The notes under the pieces were generated by a model, which saw only the letters and a program-made list of their open reading frames with translations, was not told where the DNA came from and made no database searches. A stretch of DNA of 64,000 bases from an uncultured Treponema sp. (GTDB lineage: Bacteria > Spirochaetota > Spirochaetia > Treponematales > Treponemataceae). Positions 39,311 to 48,240 of the stretch are shown in pieces. The stretch is from positions 224,155-288,154 of the forward strand of contig CAMVCB010000002.1 of NCBI GenBank assembly GCA_947165895.1, written 5' to 3'. The translations under genes were made by a program, and so were the position numbers. Numbering within the stretch: the first letter of the stretch is position 1; each line of letters begins with the position of its first letter.

Positions 39311-41053
39311 CTACCCTTTTGTAATCCTAAAATCAGCCAGTCTGCCGTTCATAAAGGTCTGCACTTTGCATGGTTTTGGTTTTACCTTCTGGCAGAAGAA
39401 GGGCAGGTCGGTGGCATATTCGCTGGCCAGGTATTCGGCGTTGTAGGTCAGGGAAAGTGTTTCTGATTTTCCGGTGTCCTGGGTGCGGCTGATTGCACCG
39501 TTCAGGGCGATAATGTCCCGGGCGGCCTTGTATAGGCGGTCCAGGCCTTTTTTTGAGAATAATTTTTTTACAAAGTCCAGCTGCAAGGCTTCAATTTCTT
39601 TGTGCTGCAGGCTGGAAGGTTCTGGAAGGGGGCCGATTCCCGCGCCGCCGCAATTGCCGGCCTTTAAGTAGTCTGCAAACTGTGAGAAGACTTGCGAGGG
39701 GCGGATTTTTGCCGCATGGCAGATTGTATTGAACCAGGGTACGGCGCGGCCGTCGTTGTAGAAGATATTGCAGGCGGCTGAAAGGGATGCGGCGCGGGAA
39801 ATATCATCCTTAGAGAAGCGGTCTGTGTGCAGAATGTGGTAGGGCGGATTGGCGTCGAAGGTAAGGTGGAGCTCCTGGGCGCGGTCGTAGAGATCGGTGC
39901 CCGGAAGAACGGACAGGCAGAAAAGCTCAAGATTGTTGGGGTAAAGTGAAATTGCAAAGTCGATTCCATCCTTGAAGCCGGATAGACTTTCGCCGGGCAG
40001 GCCGAAAATCAGGTCAAAGCCGAAAATTACTCCCTCGCGGTTGAGAATGCCTATATTTTTTACGAAGACCTTTTTGTTGAAGGGGCGGTGAACCAGGGCA
40101 AGTACGTCCGGGTTTGCGCTCTGAAGACCAATCTGGACGGCGCAGGGGAGGCGGGCAAAGGCTTTTGCAAGTTCTGGCGTGATGAATTCGGCCCGGGCTT
40201 CAAAATAATAGAAGGTATCGGGCGTTTTTTTTGCCATCAGTTTGAGGATTTCCAGGGCGCGGTCCTTGTTTGCGTTATAGGTCGGGTCAAGGACAAAAAC
40301 CTGAGGGATTTTTTTTGCAGCAAAAAGCTCCAGTTCGGCGCGGATTCTTTCCATGGGGAAGAGGCGGACGGTTTTGCTTCCTTTTGATTCATAGCAGTAG
40401 GAGCATTTGAAGGGGCAGCCGCGGGCCAGCTCCCAGAGTGCGCCGCCGTATTCTGCGGGGTCGATTGTTCCGTCCAGGTAGGGGGAACTGAGGCTGGCAA
40501 GATCAATCTGGGCGGCGGTCAGGGGGCATTGCGGGCTGGAAGGTGATGCCTGCGAAGTGGCGCTGCCGCTTTCTCCGGCTTTTGAACCAGCTTCCCCGTC
40601 TTCAGCCTTTGCCAGAATTTCTGCAATCAGGGCCGGGACTTTTATTTCCCCCTCTCCGGTTGCAAGGTAATCGAAGGCTGTAAAAACTTCCGGGTGAGCG
40701 GTGATTTCGGGGCCGCCGGCGATTGTGACTATGCCTTTTTCGCGCAGGCTTAGGGAAACTTCTTCCAGCACAAGGCGGTTCCACACGAAAACCGAAAAAC
40801 AGACGATGGCAGGATTTTCTGAGAGCAGTTCATTTGTAATGTAAGCTGCCGGGGCGGAAGGCAATGTATCCGAAGCTGTGGCTGCCTCTTTAATGTCCGG
40901 GTCTTCGGCCGAAAAGGTTGTCAGCTTTACCTGACACAGGCTTTTGGTAAGCGGACTCTGCTTAATTGCTGACGCAATGCAGGCAGCGCCCAGAGGCAGG
41001 GCCTGAGGAGATTTTTCTACAAGAAGTGTTGTGCAGATTACAAGAGGCTTCAT
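39311..41053 (-). CDS. B12-binding-type radical SAM protein (DUF4080-like)
   Basis: A 580-residue protein. Residues about 1-145 form a B12-binding-like Rossmann domain (PLGAACIASAIK, GIVTIAGGPEITAHP, YLATGEGE). The radical SAM cluster motif is Cys213, Cys217 and Cys220 in ARGCPFKCSYCYESKG. The C-terminal part (GRAVPWFNTICHAAKIRPSQVF to NGAISR) is shared with the cluster-less paralogue at 999-2030. A low-complexity Gly/Ser/Ala insertion occupies residues about 150-176. The reaction is unknown; relatives are methyltransferases or cyclases. It starts three bases after the glycosyltransferase gene, so they are co-transcribed. Confidence 0.85.
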   Translation of the reverse strand: MKPLVICTTLLVEKSPQALPLGAACIASAIKQSPLTKSLCQVKLTTFSAEDPDIKEAATASDTLPSAPAAYITNELLSENPAIVCFSVFVWNRLVLEEVSLSLREKGIVTIAGGPEITAHPEVFTAFDYLATGEGEIKVPALIAEILAKAEDGEAGSKAGESGSATSQASPSSPQCPLTAAQIDLASLSSPYLDGTIDPAEYGGALWELARGCPFKCSYCYESKGSKTVRLFPMERIRAELELFAAKKIPQVFVLDPTYNANKDRALEILKLMAKKTPDTFYYFEARAEFITPELAKAFARLPCAVQIGLQSANPDVLALVHRPFNKKVFVKNIGILNREGVIFGFDLIFGLPGESLSGFKDGIDFAISLYPNNLELFCLSVLPGTDLYDRAQELHLTFDANPPYHILHTDRFSKDDISRAASLSAACNIFYNDGRAVPWFNTICHAAKIRPSQVFSQFADYLKAGNCGGAGIGPLPEPSSLQHKEIEALQLDFVKKLFSKKGLDRLYKAARDIIALNGAISRTQDTGKSETLSLTYNAEYLASEYATDLPFFCQKVKPKPCKVQTFMNGRLADFRITKG

Positions 41054-41056
41054 AAG

Positions 41057-42274
41057 CTAGATTTTTTCCAGCATCTTCATTACTTTGTTTTCGTCGATTT
41101 TGCCAGGGTAAGCTTTTATAACTTCTTCGTAAACTTTGATTGTCTTTTTTACGTGACTTTCTATTGTAAATTTTTTAGTGACTTCAAGGCTGCGGCGCGA
41201 GAATGCTTCACGCTTTCTGCTGTCGCGGGCGAGTTCCAGTATGCGTTTTTCCATTTCAAGCTCGTTATCACAAAGATAGCCGTTCTGTCCGTCGTAAACT
41301 GAATCAAGATAGCTGTCATCGCGGCGGAGGACAACCGGCAGGCCTGTAAGCTGGGCTTCGAGAATGGTCATGGAATGCATTTCGGAAAGGGATGCGGTTA
41401 CAAAAATATCAGCAGTTTCGTAATATGTGTGAACCTTCTGCCAGTCAACAAAGCCCGTAAAGATTATTTTCTTTTCCAGAATCTGAGCCTGGGCAGAGTA
41501 GATAAGCTCGTCGTATGCCGGACCGTTTCCGACAAGAACAGCTTTTATTTTTGGATTTTTCTGGGTTACGTTCTTAAAAAGCTGCAAAAGCTCAATAACG
41601 CGCTTTTCTTCACCGATTCGGCCGACAAAAAGCAGCATAATGTCATCTTTTTCAATGTTGAGCTGGCGGCGAAGTTCAAGCTTTTCCTCTTCTGTTGCGT
41701 GTTTCGACATAAACTTTGCGGCATCAATGGAATTCGGAATGATTACAGAAGGAACCTGTGGAATCATATCAGGCTGCTTGTAGTAATTGCGTGCTTTTAC
41801 AGAAACTCCAATCAGCGCATGAAATTTTCTATAAAAGTGATTCATAAAACTGACTACCATTCCCGGTCTCATGATTTTCTGAACATGAGGAAGATAGTAT
41901 TTATAAAAATCAACCCACATTGTGTGAGTTGTACAGATTGCGGGGATTTTCAGAATGCGGGCAGCCCGGAGTCCTGCCTTTCCCACTCCAAATTCAGTGT
42001 GGCAGTGAATGATTTCAACATGCTGATCACGAAGATAGTGAACAAGAGGATGCATGGCAGGAAGAGCAAGAAACTGATCTGTGCCAAGTCCAAGAGGAAC
42101 GGAATGAACCCGGTAAATATCCGGGTCATTTGTTGTGTAGTCTTCTGTTGTATTTACGGTCACTAAAATTACGCGGTGACCCATTTTTATAAGCTGCTCT
42201 CTCAGCTGAACAACCACAGTAACAATACCGGATTTTGTCGGTAAATAGCTGTCTGAAAATAAAGCAATTGTCAT
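41057..42274 (-). CDS. GT4-family glycosyltransferase
   Basis: A 405-residue retaining glycosyltransferase of the GT-B fold. It has an N-terminal FSDSYLPTKSGIVTVVVQL, HCHTEFGVGKAGLRAARIL and IPNSID. The nucleotide-sugar site is LLFVGRIGEEKRVIELLQLF with SLSEMHSMTILEAQLTGLPVV. The whole resembles processive or monoglucosyl-diacylglycerol synthases of spirochaetes and Firmicutes, so glycolipid synthesis at the inner membrane is a reasonable guess. TAAAAT lies seven bases before the ATG. It is divergent from the second MATE gene. Confidence 0.88.
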   Translation of the reverse strand: MTIALFSDSYLPTKSGIVTVVVQLREQLIKMGHRVILVTVNTTEDYTTNDPDIYRVHSVPLGLGTDQFLALPAMHPLVHYLRDQHVEIIHCHTEFGVGKAGLRAARILKIPAICTTHTMWVDFYKYYLPHVQKIMRPGMVVSFMNHFYRKFHALIGVSVKARNYYKQPDMIPQVPSVIIPNSIDAAKFMSKHATEEEKLELRRQLNIEKDDIMLLFVGRIGEEKRVIELLQLFKNVTQKNPKIKAVLVGNGPAYDELIYSAQAQILEKKIIFTGFVDWQKVHTYYETADIFVTASLSEMHSMTILEAQLTGLPVVLRRDDSYLDSVYDGQNGYLCDNELEMEKRILELARDSRKREAFSRRSLEVTKKFTIESHVKKTIKVYEEVIKAYPGKIDENKVMKMLEKI

Positions 42275-42326
42275 AACATTAATTTTACATCAAAATAGAG
42301 AAAATTGGTATTGGAAGTTTTAAATT

Positions 42327-43670
42327 ATGAATATAGAAGCAAAAAATTTTTATAAGTCTCTCTTTAATGTTGTCGGACCTATCGCCCTGCAGAACCTGAT
42401 TTCTGCAGCTGTAAGTTCTGTCGATGTAATTATGCTGGGCTATGTAGGACAGACCGCAATTGCGGCATCTTCTCTTGCAGGTCAGGTGATTTTTATTCTT
42501 TTTATGATGACAATTGGTCTTTCTTCGGGGCTTGGAATGCTTTGTGCCCAGTACTGGGGTAAAAAGGATCTTGAGTCAATCAAAACCCTTACCGGTATTG
42601 CCCTCAGGATTTCTTTGACTGTCGGCCTGCTTTTTGGTATTGCCGCCTTCTTTTTTCCGCATCTTTTGATGAGGATTTTTACAAATGATTTAAACCTTAT
42701 TCAGACCGGAGCTGTTTATCTTCGCGCTGTAAGCTTTTCTTATGTCTGCATTTCGATTACTCAGGTTTTCTGCGCCACCTTCAAAAGTATAGAAAAAGTC
42801 AGAATATCAACTTTCCTGACTTTTTTGGCCCTGGGACTGAATATGTTTCTGAACGTTGTATTTATTTTCGGACTTCTTGGCGCACCAAAGCTTGGCATTT
42901 TTGGTGTTGCGATTGCAACTTCGATTTCCCGCGCTGTAGAACTTGCAGTCTGCCTTTTTTACGGGGCTGGTCAGAAAGTTCTCCGCCTTACACTTTCAGT
43001 TTTATTCAGAAGAAGTAAGGAACTCACTTATGATTTCTTTAAGTATTCCCTTCCAGCCTTGGGAAATGAGCTTGTCTGGGGGGCGGCTTTTTCTGTTTAC
43101 TCGGTGATTTTAGGTCACCTGGGCGAGGATATTGTTGCGGCAAACTCAATTGTAGGTGTTGTAAGGAATCTTGGCTCAATACTGTGTTTTGGTATGGCCT
43201 ATGGTGGCGCAATCATTCTTGGAAAAACAATCGGCTCCGGCGATATGGCTCTCGCAGAAAGAAACGCTTCCCGCCTTGTAAGGAGCACCATTCTTGCAGG
43301 TATTGCGGGTGGACTTGCCATGATTTGTCTTTATCCCCTTATGCCTCATCTTGCAAAGCTTACTGAAAGGGCTTCTCATTACCGTAATATTCTGCTTTTT
43401 ATCAATTCCTATTCGATTGTAGGGGCCGCAATAAATACAGTTTTAATTTGCGGAGTTTTCCGTGCCGGGGGCGATTCGAAGTTCGGTTTTATTCTGGACG
43501 CCTTCTTTATGTGGGTGATTATGGTTCCTGCAGGACTCATCTCGGCCTTTATCCTTAAACTTCCGCCGCTTTGGGTTTACTTTATTCTGTATCTGGATGA
43601 ATATGTAAAGATGGCACCTGCTGTAGTTCACTATTTCAAGAAGGGCTGGCTCAGAAACATAACCAGGTAG
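42327..43670 (+). CDS. MATE-family efflux protein (second copy)
   Basis: A 447-residue, 12-helix inner-membrane exporter. VVGPIALQNLISAAVSSVDVIMLGYVGQTAIAASSLAGQ, QYWGKKDL, SLPALGNELVWGAAFSVYSVILGHLG and FRAGGDSKFGF follow the MATE pattern. It is only distantly similar to the MATE protein at 6028-7395, so it is not a recent duplicate. GGAAG lies nine bases before the ATG. No regulator or partner gene adjoins it, and the substrate is unknown. Confidence 0.9.
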   Translation: MNIEAKNFYKSLFNVVGPIALQNLISAAVSSVDVIMLGYVGQTAIAASSLAGQVIFILFMMTIGLSSGLGMLCAQYWGKKDLESIKTLTGIALRISLTVGLLFGIAAFFFPHLLMRIFTNDLNLIQTGAVYLRAVSFSYVCISITQVFCATFKSIEKVRISTFLTFLALGLNMFLNVVFIFGLLGAPKLGIFGVAIATSISRAVELAVCLFYGAGQKVLRLTLSVLFRRSKELTYDFFKYSLPALGNELVWGAAFSVYSVILGHLGEDIVAANSIVGVVRNLGSILCFGMAYGGAIILGKTIGSGDMALAERNASRLVRSTILAGIAGGLAMICLYPLMPHLAKLTERASHYRNILLFINSYSIVGAAINTVLICGVFRAGGDSKFGFILDAFFMWVIMVPAGLISAFILKLPPLWVYFILYLDEYVKMAPAVVHYFKKGWLRNITR

Positions 43671-43696
43671 CGTCGTAAGCCAGGATTTTAAGAGGC

Positions 43697-44224
43697 TTAT
43701 TCCAGAAAAATATAATCCGTAAAGTTAATGCTCTTTATTTTCCCGAGTGAAAGACGGGCATTTATTTCATCTAAAATTTCATCTGTGATTTTTTCTTCTG
43801 TTTTTCCAAGAAGTTCTCTTTTTGAATAACGGGCAAAATATGAAGAAAAAATTGCCTTGAATACGTTCCTCTTTTTGGAAAGTTCTTCGTAAAATATATC
43901 ATCGCCCTTCTGGTAAGAAAGCCAGGGGGAAATAACCATAACGCTTCCTTCGGATTCCTTTCCTTTATCAGCTTTGTCTGCGGCTGTCAGAATGCGGATA
44001 CTTCCCAGTTCAAAATAACCTGTTTCATCATTTTCTACGGGAGCGTTAAGTGCGTGGGCCTTTCCTTTTGCAATAAGGTTCTGTGCACTTTTAGAGCCTG
44101 CGTCAATGTTTTCCATGCTCTTTTTTTTAAGACCCGCAAAGGTTCCAGCCGCAATTATAACAAGGAGTCCAATCGCAATGCCTGTTAAAATATTTTCTAA
44201 TCTGTGAATTGAATTCGGAGTCAT
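43697..44224 (-). CDS. FliL-like membrane protein
   Basis: A 175-residue protein with one N-terminal membrane helix (ILTGIAIGLLVIIAAGTFAG) and a periplasmic domain. The end matches the FliL pattern: AIFSSYFARYSKRELLGKTEEKITDEILDEINARL, then SLGKIKSINFTDYIFLE. FliL associates with flagellar stators. Because it stands alone rather than in a flagellar operon, it may be a paralogue with another envelope role. TATAAT lies seven bases before the ATG (leaderless), and its upstream region enters the hairpin element that follows hflX. Confidence 0.75.
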   Translation of the reverse strand: MTPNSIHRLENILTGIAIGLLVIIAAGTFAGLKKKSMENIDAGSKSAQNLIAKGKAHALNAPVENDETGYFELGSIRILTAADKADKGKESEGSVMVISPWLSYQKGDDIFYEELSKKRNVFKAIFSSYFARYSKRELLGKTEEKITDEILDEINARLSLGKIKSINFTDYIFLE

Positions 44225-44231
44225 AATGCTG

Positions 44232-44237
44232 ATTATA
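44232..44237 (-). promoter_or_regulatory. -10 box of the FliL-like gene (leaderless)
   Basis: Perfect TATAAT on the minus strand, seven bases from the ATG at 44224. The -35 position falls inside the hairpin element at 44249-44312. Confidence 0.55.
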
Positions 44238-44248
44238 GCACAAAATAA

Positions 44249-44312
44249 GCAAAGAAATACACAGATAAAATTTCTGCGTATTTCTTTGCTCTATCCGTGT
44301 CTCATCTGTGGC
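44249..44312. repeat. Hairpin element at the end of hflX
   Basis: GCAAAGAAATAC (44249-44260) pairs with GTATTTCTTTGC (44278-44289), a perfect 12-bp stem. To its right, read on the minus strand, is TAGCCACAGATGAGACACGG, whose TAG is the hflX stop codon. The same AGCCACAGATG-GAC phrase begins the element downstream of prfA (26804-26814 arm). The stem may terminate hflX transcription. Confidence 0.6.
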
Positions 44313-45553
44313 TATTCAACAATGAAAGGTGATGCCAGTGCCAGCAGTCTTCCTACCGCACGGGCAGAAATATGAACTCCGTCATCCAGCCATTCCTCTT
44401 TCAGAATACAGCCTGCCTTTCGCAGTTCGTTAATCAGAATAACCTGACTTACCGGAATAATGTAATTACAGATTTCTCCGTAAAGCATGTTGTAAATCTT
44501 ATCCTTTAAGTCAACAAATCCGATTTCCTCTTTTGCGCTGATACAAAGTGCATCCGGAAACTTCAGACGCAGTTTTTCCAGCTGACTTGTTTCGTCATCA
44601 CACTTATCAATCTTATTCAATAGAAGAATACGCGGATTTTCGTTTGCTCCGATTTCATCAAGAACGTCGCAGACAGTTTCATACTGGTTTTCTGCATTCG
44701 GATCTGAAGCATCCAGCACAAGCAGAAGTAAATCTGCCGTGGCGGCTTCTTCAAGAGTTGATTTAAATGCATCAATCAGGTGGTGAGGAAGATTACTGAT
44801 AAATCCGACGGTATCGGTAATCAGAACTCCCGCACTGTCATTAAGGGGCAGCTTTTTGGTAAGCGGATCCAGTGTTGCAAAAAGCTTATTTTCTACAAAG
44901 GCGTCAGAACCCGTAAGCGCGTTCAAAAGTGAAGACTTTCCGGCGTTGGTGTAGCCTACAAGCGCGCAGGAAGGCTGTTTTCCCCTCTGTTTGCGCTGTG
45001 TCTGCCGGTTAAGCTCAACTTCTGCAAGGTCATGCTTAATCTGGGCAATTTTTTCGCGGATTCTTCGCTGGTCAAGCTCAAGCTGAGTTTCACCCGAACC
45101 CTTTGCTCCGAATGCTCCACCACGCTGGCGGGCAAAGTCATTACGCAGATGAGCAAGACGCGGTAAAGAATACTGCAGGCGGGCAAGTTCTACCTGCAGC
45201 GTAGCTTCCTTAGACTGCGCTCGGCTTGCAAAAATGCGGATAATTACTTCCTGACGGTCAAAAACAGAAAGCCCTGTAAGCTCCTCCCAGTTACGCTGCT
45301 TTCTTGGCTCAATATTAAAATCAAAAATAATGCAGTCGGCTTCAATTTTGTGGGCAAGCTCGTTAATCTCCTGAGCTTTACCTGTTCCAATACCATACTG
45401 CGGCTGAACTTCCATGCGGTTCAACGTGAGCCTCTGGATGATGTCTAATCCTAATGTTTGAACGAGACCTTTTAATTCCTGTAAGTCGTTGCCTGGTTCC
45501 CCCACCAGTAAAGCACGAGGAACCTTGTTCTGTTCTTTCTCTACTTCAACCAT
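44312..45553 (-). CDS. hflX: Ribosome-associated GTPase HflX
   Basis: A 413-residue GTPase that splits or rescues stalled ribosomes. The N-terminal domain contains GIGTGKAQEI. The linker has the diagnostic RGGAFGAKGSGETQLELDQRRIREKI. The G domain has G1 GYTNAGKSSLLNAL, G2 FATLDPLT, G3 DTVGF and G4 NKID. TTGAGT, a 17-base spacer, TAAGAT and only six bases to the ATG form a good leaderless promoter. A hairpin element follows the stop codon directly. Confidence 0.95.
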   Translation of the reverse strand: MVEVEKEQNKVPRALLVGEPGNDLQELKGLVQTLGLDIIQRLTLNRMEVQPQYGIGTGKAQEINELAHKIEADCIIFDFNIEPRKQRNWEELTGLSVFDRQEVIIRIFASRAQSKEATLQVELARLQYSLPRLAHLRNDFARQRGGAFGAKGSGETQLELDQRRIREKIAQIKHDLAEVELNRQTQRKQRGKQPSCALVGYTNAGKSSLLNALTGSDAFVENKLFATLDPLTKKLPLNDSAGVLITDTVGFISNLPHHLIDAFKSTLEEAATADLLLLVLDASDPNAENQYETVCDVLDEIGANENPRILLLNKIDKCDDETSQLEKLRLKFPDALCISAKEEIGFVDLKDKIYNMLYGEICNYIIPVSQVILINELRKAGCILKEEWLDDGVHISARAVGRLLALASPFIVE

Positions 45554-45559
45554 GCTTTA

Positions 45560-45588
45560 ATCTTACACCAGATATGATAAAAACTCAA
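45560..45588 (-). promoter_or_regulatory. Promoter of hflX (leaderless)
   Basis: On the minus strand TTGAGT (45588-45583), 17 bases, TAAGAT (45565-45560), then six bases to the ATG at 45553. Confidence 0.6.
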
Positions 45589-45648
45589 AATAAAACATTT
45601 TGTAATATTGTGTTTTTTTGAAAAATTTGCCGATAATATAGGGATAGT

Positions 45649-48240
45649 ATGACTTCCGGCCAGAAGATATCCTTCAGCATGCTGATTTCTATGCTGCTCT
45701 TTGCTCTTTTTGTTGTGGAAGCGAATCTTAAGCTTTTTTCTAAGCTTGAAACCCGCTTTTACTCACAGGCAAAAATTGCAGAAAAAATGCATCAGCTTGA
45801 TCAGACAGGCGAAGAATTAGACTCATACATTTCAGATCTTCTCTCTGTTTTAGGCGATTATGCACAAAAGCCTGAGGTTTTCTCGTATCATGAGCATAAT
45901 CCGTCCGAAAAATCTGTTACAGCCCGCCGTAATGTTACTGAAAATCTTTTCAGACAGCTGCCTGCACTGAGCGGAATCAGAATTATTGATGTAAACGGAC
46001 GTAATGTTCATTATTCAAGCTTTGATGAAAGTGATTTGCTCAAGGAAAACGGGCTTACAAAAATCTACAAGAATTACAATGACATCATAAAAGACAGTGA
46101 TGAGATTGATTTTTCCCTCTTAAAAACGGGAAACGGCGAAAAACCAAAATTATTTCTGGATGCTGATCGTAACCGCCTTATAATTTCACAGCCTTTTTTC
46201 TGGTTCGAAAAATATCAGGGCGGAAATATCATTTTTTATTTTGATTTTATTTCTCTCCGTCAGATTTTTGTTGATATGAATATTTTCTCCTTTACCGAAG
46301 AATTCAGGATTTTTTCTGATTCTGACTACAAGGGGGGACTTGTTCTTGATCTTCCAAAGGCTTATGAAAAGGAATTTAAGGCTTCGATTCTTGAAAAGTG
46401 GACAGAAGATAAAAATTATTCTGATAATCAGGCACCAAAAATAATCCTTACTTCAACAGATGGAAATTACTGGACTCTGCTTACGTCAGCTAAATCAAAA
46501 TACTTTAAGGTAAGCGGAGTCTGGCCAAAAAGCTCCTTTGAACTTTCAAAGGATTTAATCTGGCTTGTTTATGTCTGTGTATTTATTACGATTTTCCTTG
46601 TGACTTATCTGCTTTTTAGTTTTTCAAGTGACCCGGTTACTGTCACAAAGAAAAAAATCCGCAGTATTCAGCTTGGAATTATTCAGGAATATATTGCAGA
46701 AAAAAAAGAAGTAGACTGGAACAGGATAGGCGAGCAGATTCAGTTCAGAAAAAAAGAAATTCTTGACAGTCTCAAAAAAGACCTTCTGAAAAAATCCGGC
46801 AAAAACCGTGAAAAAATCGAAGAGCTGCTGGAAAACGGCTGGAACGATTTAGTGAATGTTTTTACTTCCCGCAGTCAGAAGTCTCAGACAAATAGTGTCC
46901 AGGCTCAGGTACCGGGATTTAGCATGGAAGAGCTTCGCCGCATGATAGAAGACGTTTTGAAAAATGTGAAGCTTCCTGTTGAAAGTGTCGTACAATCACC
47001 TGCGGTAGAGCCTGCTGCCGGCGCCGCAAGCCCGGCCGACGAAGTTGAAGAAATAGAAGAAGTTGAAGAAGTTGATGATGCCGAACCGGCCGAAGAAGTT
47101 GAAGAAATAGAAGAAGTTGAAGAACTGGACGACGCTGAGCCGGTAGAGGAAGTTGAGGAAATAGAAGAGGTTGAGGAACTGGACGATGCCGAACCGGTCG
47201 AAGAAGTTGATGATGCCGAACCGGTCGAAGAAGTTGAGGAAATAGAAGGGGTTGAAGAGCTGGACGATGCCGAACCGGTAGAAGAGGTCGACGAAGTTGA
47301 AGAAATAGAAGAGGTTGAAGAACTGGACGACGCTGAGCCGGTAGAAGAGGTTGAAGAAGTTGATGATGCCGAACCGGCCGACGAAGTCGAAGAAATAGAA
47401 GAAGTTGAAGAACTGGACGACGCCGAGCCGGTAGAAGAGGTTGAAGAAGTTGATGATGCCGAACCGGCCGACGAAGTTGAAGAAATAGAAGAAGTTGAAG
47501 AACTGGACGATGTCGAACCGGTAGATGAAGTCGAAGAAGTTGAGGAAATCGAAGAGGTTGAAGAGCTGGACGATGCTGAGCCGGTAGAAGAGGTTAAAGA
47601 AGTTGATGGTGCCGAACCGGACGACGAAGTTGAAGAACTGGACGACGCCGAACCAGTCGAAGAAGTTGAAGAAATAGAAGAAGTTGAAGAACTTGACGAT
47701 GTCGAACCTTTAGAAGAGGTTGAAGAGACCGAACCTCTTGAGGAACTTCCCGAATACGATGAATTCGGGCCTGATAACGATTCCCCGCTTGAAGAAAAGA
47801 AGAATACCTTCTATTCTGTTGAGAACCTTTTTCCGGACAAACATGAATACTTTGAAGACGTGGAATCCTTTATCCGTTCAGACCGCTTTGCCTCGGTTGA
47901 CGATTTATTTGCAGAAGAAATTGCGCTTGGATCAGGCGTTATACAGGATAACAATCATTCATCAAAAATTATGGATTTTAAAATTACAAAAGTTTCAGAA
48001 ATATACGATACACTTTCAGAATTGGAGGAAGTTACAGTGCCCGAATCAAAGCCGTATTTTGCCATGACTGAATTTGCTAAAAATGACAGGGAAATTAAAG
48101 ATCTTCAGGCTGCAGAAGCTGATACAGAAGTCATTAAAGAAAAAGACGGGGTTTTCCAAATCTCAGAAAATATGGATTTTTCAAGCCCCGTTTATGATAA
48201 GTCTTTTAAGGCACTGGTAGACAGCGTTCTTAAAAAGTAG
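45649..48240 (+). CDS. Membrane protein with a long acidic tandem repeat
   Basis: An 863-residue protein. Residues 1-27 contain a membrane helix, and about 30-302 form an extracytoplasmic Cache-like sensor region (FRQLPALSGIRIIDVNGRNVHYS). A second helix spans 303-324. A charged cytoplasmic stretch follows (KKKIRSIQLGIIQEYIAEKKEVDWNRIGEQ and onward). Residues about 464-697 are a repeat built from EEVEEIEEVEEL and DDAEPV modules, almost all Glu, Asp, Val and Pro. The last ~165 residues are a unique domain (TFYSVENLFPDKHEYFEDVESF to FKALVDSVLKK). The repeat units differ mostly by synonymous codons. GATAAT lies 11 bases before the ATG. Function is unknown; a sensor with an acidic binding or spacer arm is possible. 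Confidence 0.75.
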   Translation: MTSGQKISFSMLISMLLFALFVVEANLKLFSKLETRFYSQAKIAEKMHQLDQTGEELDSYISDLLSVLGDYAQKPEVFSYHEHNPSEKSVTARRNVTENLFRQLPALSGIRIIDVNGRNVHYSSFDESDLLKENGLTKIYKNYNDIIKDSDEIDFSLLKTGNGEKPKLFLDADRNRLIISQPFFWFEKYQGGNIIFYFDFISLRQIFVDMNIFSFTEEFRIFSDSDYKGGLVLDLPKAYEKEFKASILEKWTEDKNYSDNQAPKIILTSTDGNYWTLLTSAKSKYFKVSGVWPKSSFELSKDLIWLVYVCVFITIFLVTYLLFSFSSDPVTVTKKKIRSIQLGIIQEYIAEKKEVDWNRIGEQIQFRKKEILDSLKKDLLKKSGKNREKIEELLENGWNDLVNVFTSRSQKSQTNSVQAQVPGFSMEELRRMIEDVLKNVKLPVESVVQSPAVEPAAGAASPADEVEEIEEVEEVDDAEPAEEVEEIEEVEELDDAEPVEEVEEIEEVEELDDAEPVEEVDDAEPVEEVEEIEGVEELDDAEPVEEVDEVEEIEEVEELDDAEPVEEVEEVDDAEPADEVEEIEEVEELDDAEPVEEVEEVDDAEPADEVEEIEEVEELDDVEPVDEVEEVEEIEEVEELDDAEPVEEVKEVDGAEPDDEVEELDDAEPVEEVEEIEEVEELDDVEPLEEVEETEPLEELPEYDEFGPDNDSPLEEKKNTFYSVENLFPDKHEYFEDVESFIRSDRFASVDDLFAEEIALGSGVIQDNNHSSKIMDFKITKVSEIYDTLSELEEVTVPESKPYFAMTEFAKNDREIKDLQAAEADTEVIKEKDGVFQISENMDFSSPVYDKSFKALVDSVLKK
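47041..47740 (+). repeat. Coding tandem repeat of acidic modules
   Basis: About 700 bases of GAA/GAG/GTT/GAT-rich sequence inside the gene at 45649-48240. Long modules (EEVEEIEEVEELDDAEPV) and short ones (EEVDDAEPV, EEVEEVDDAEPA) alternate irregularly, roughly 14 in all by the DD/DG-x-EP marker. Irregular order suggests unequal exchange, so length probably varies between strains. Confidence 0.8.

Noticed and set aside
47041..47740. CRISPR array or satellite repeat
   Set aside because: The repeat keeps an open reading frame, encodes regular acidic modules, has no unique spacers and no cas genes nearby.
45649..48240. Orthologue of the Treponema pallidum acidic repeat protein Arp
   Set aside because: Both are acidic and repetitive, but the repeat units differ as far as I can recall and the flanking domains here are distinctive. 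Only an analogy is justified.
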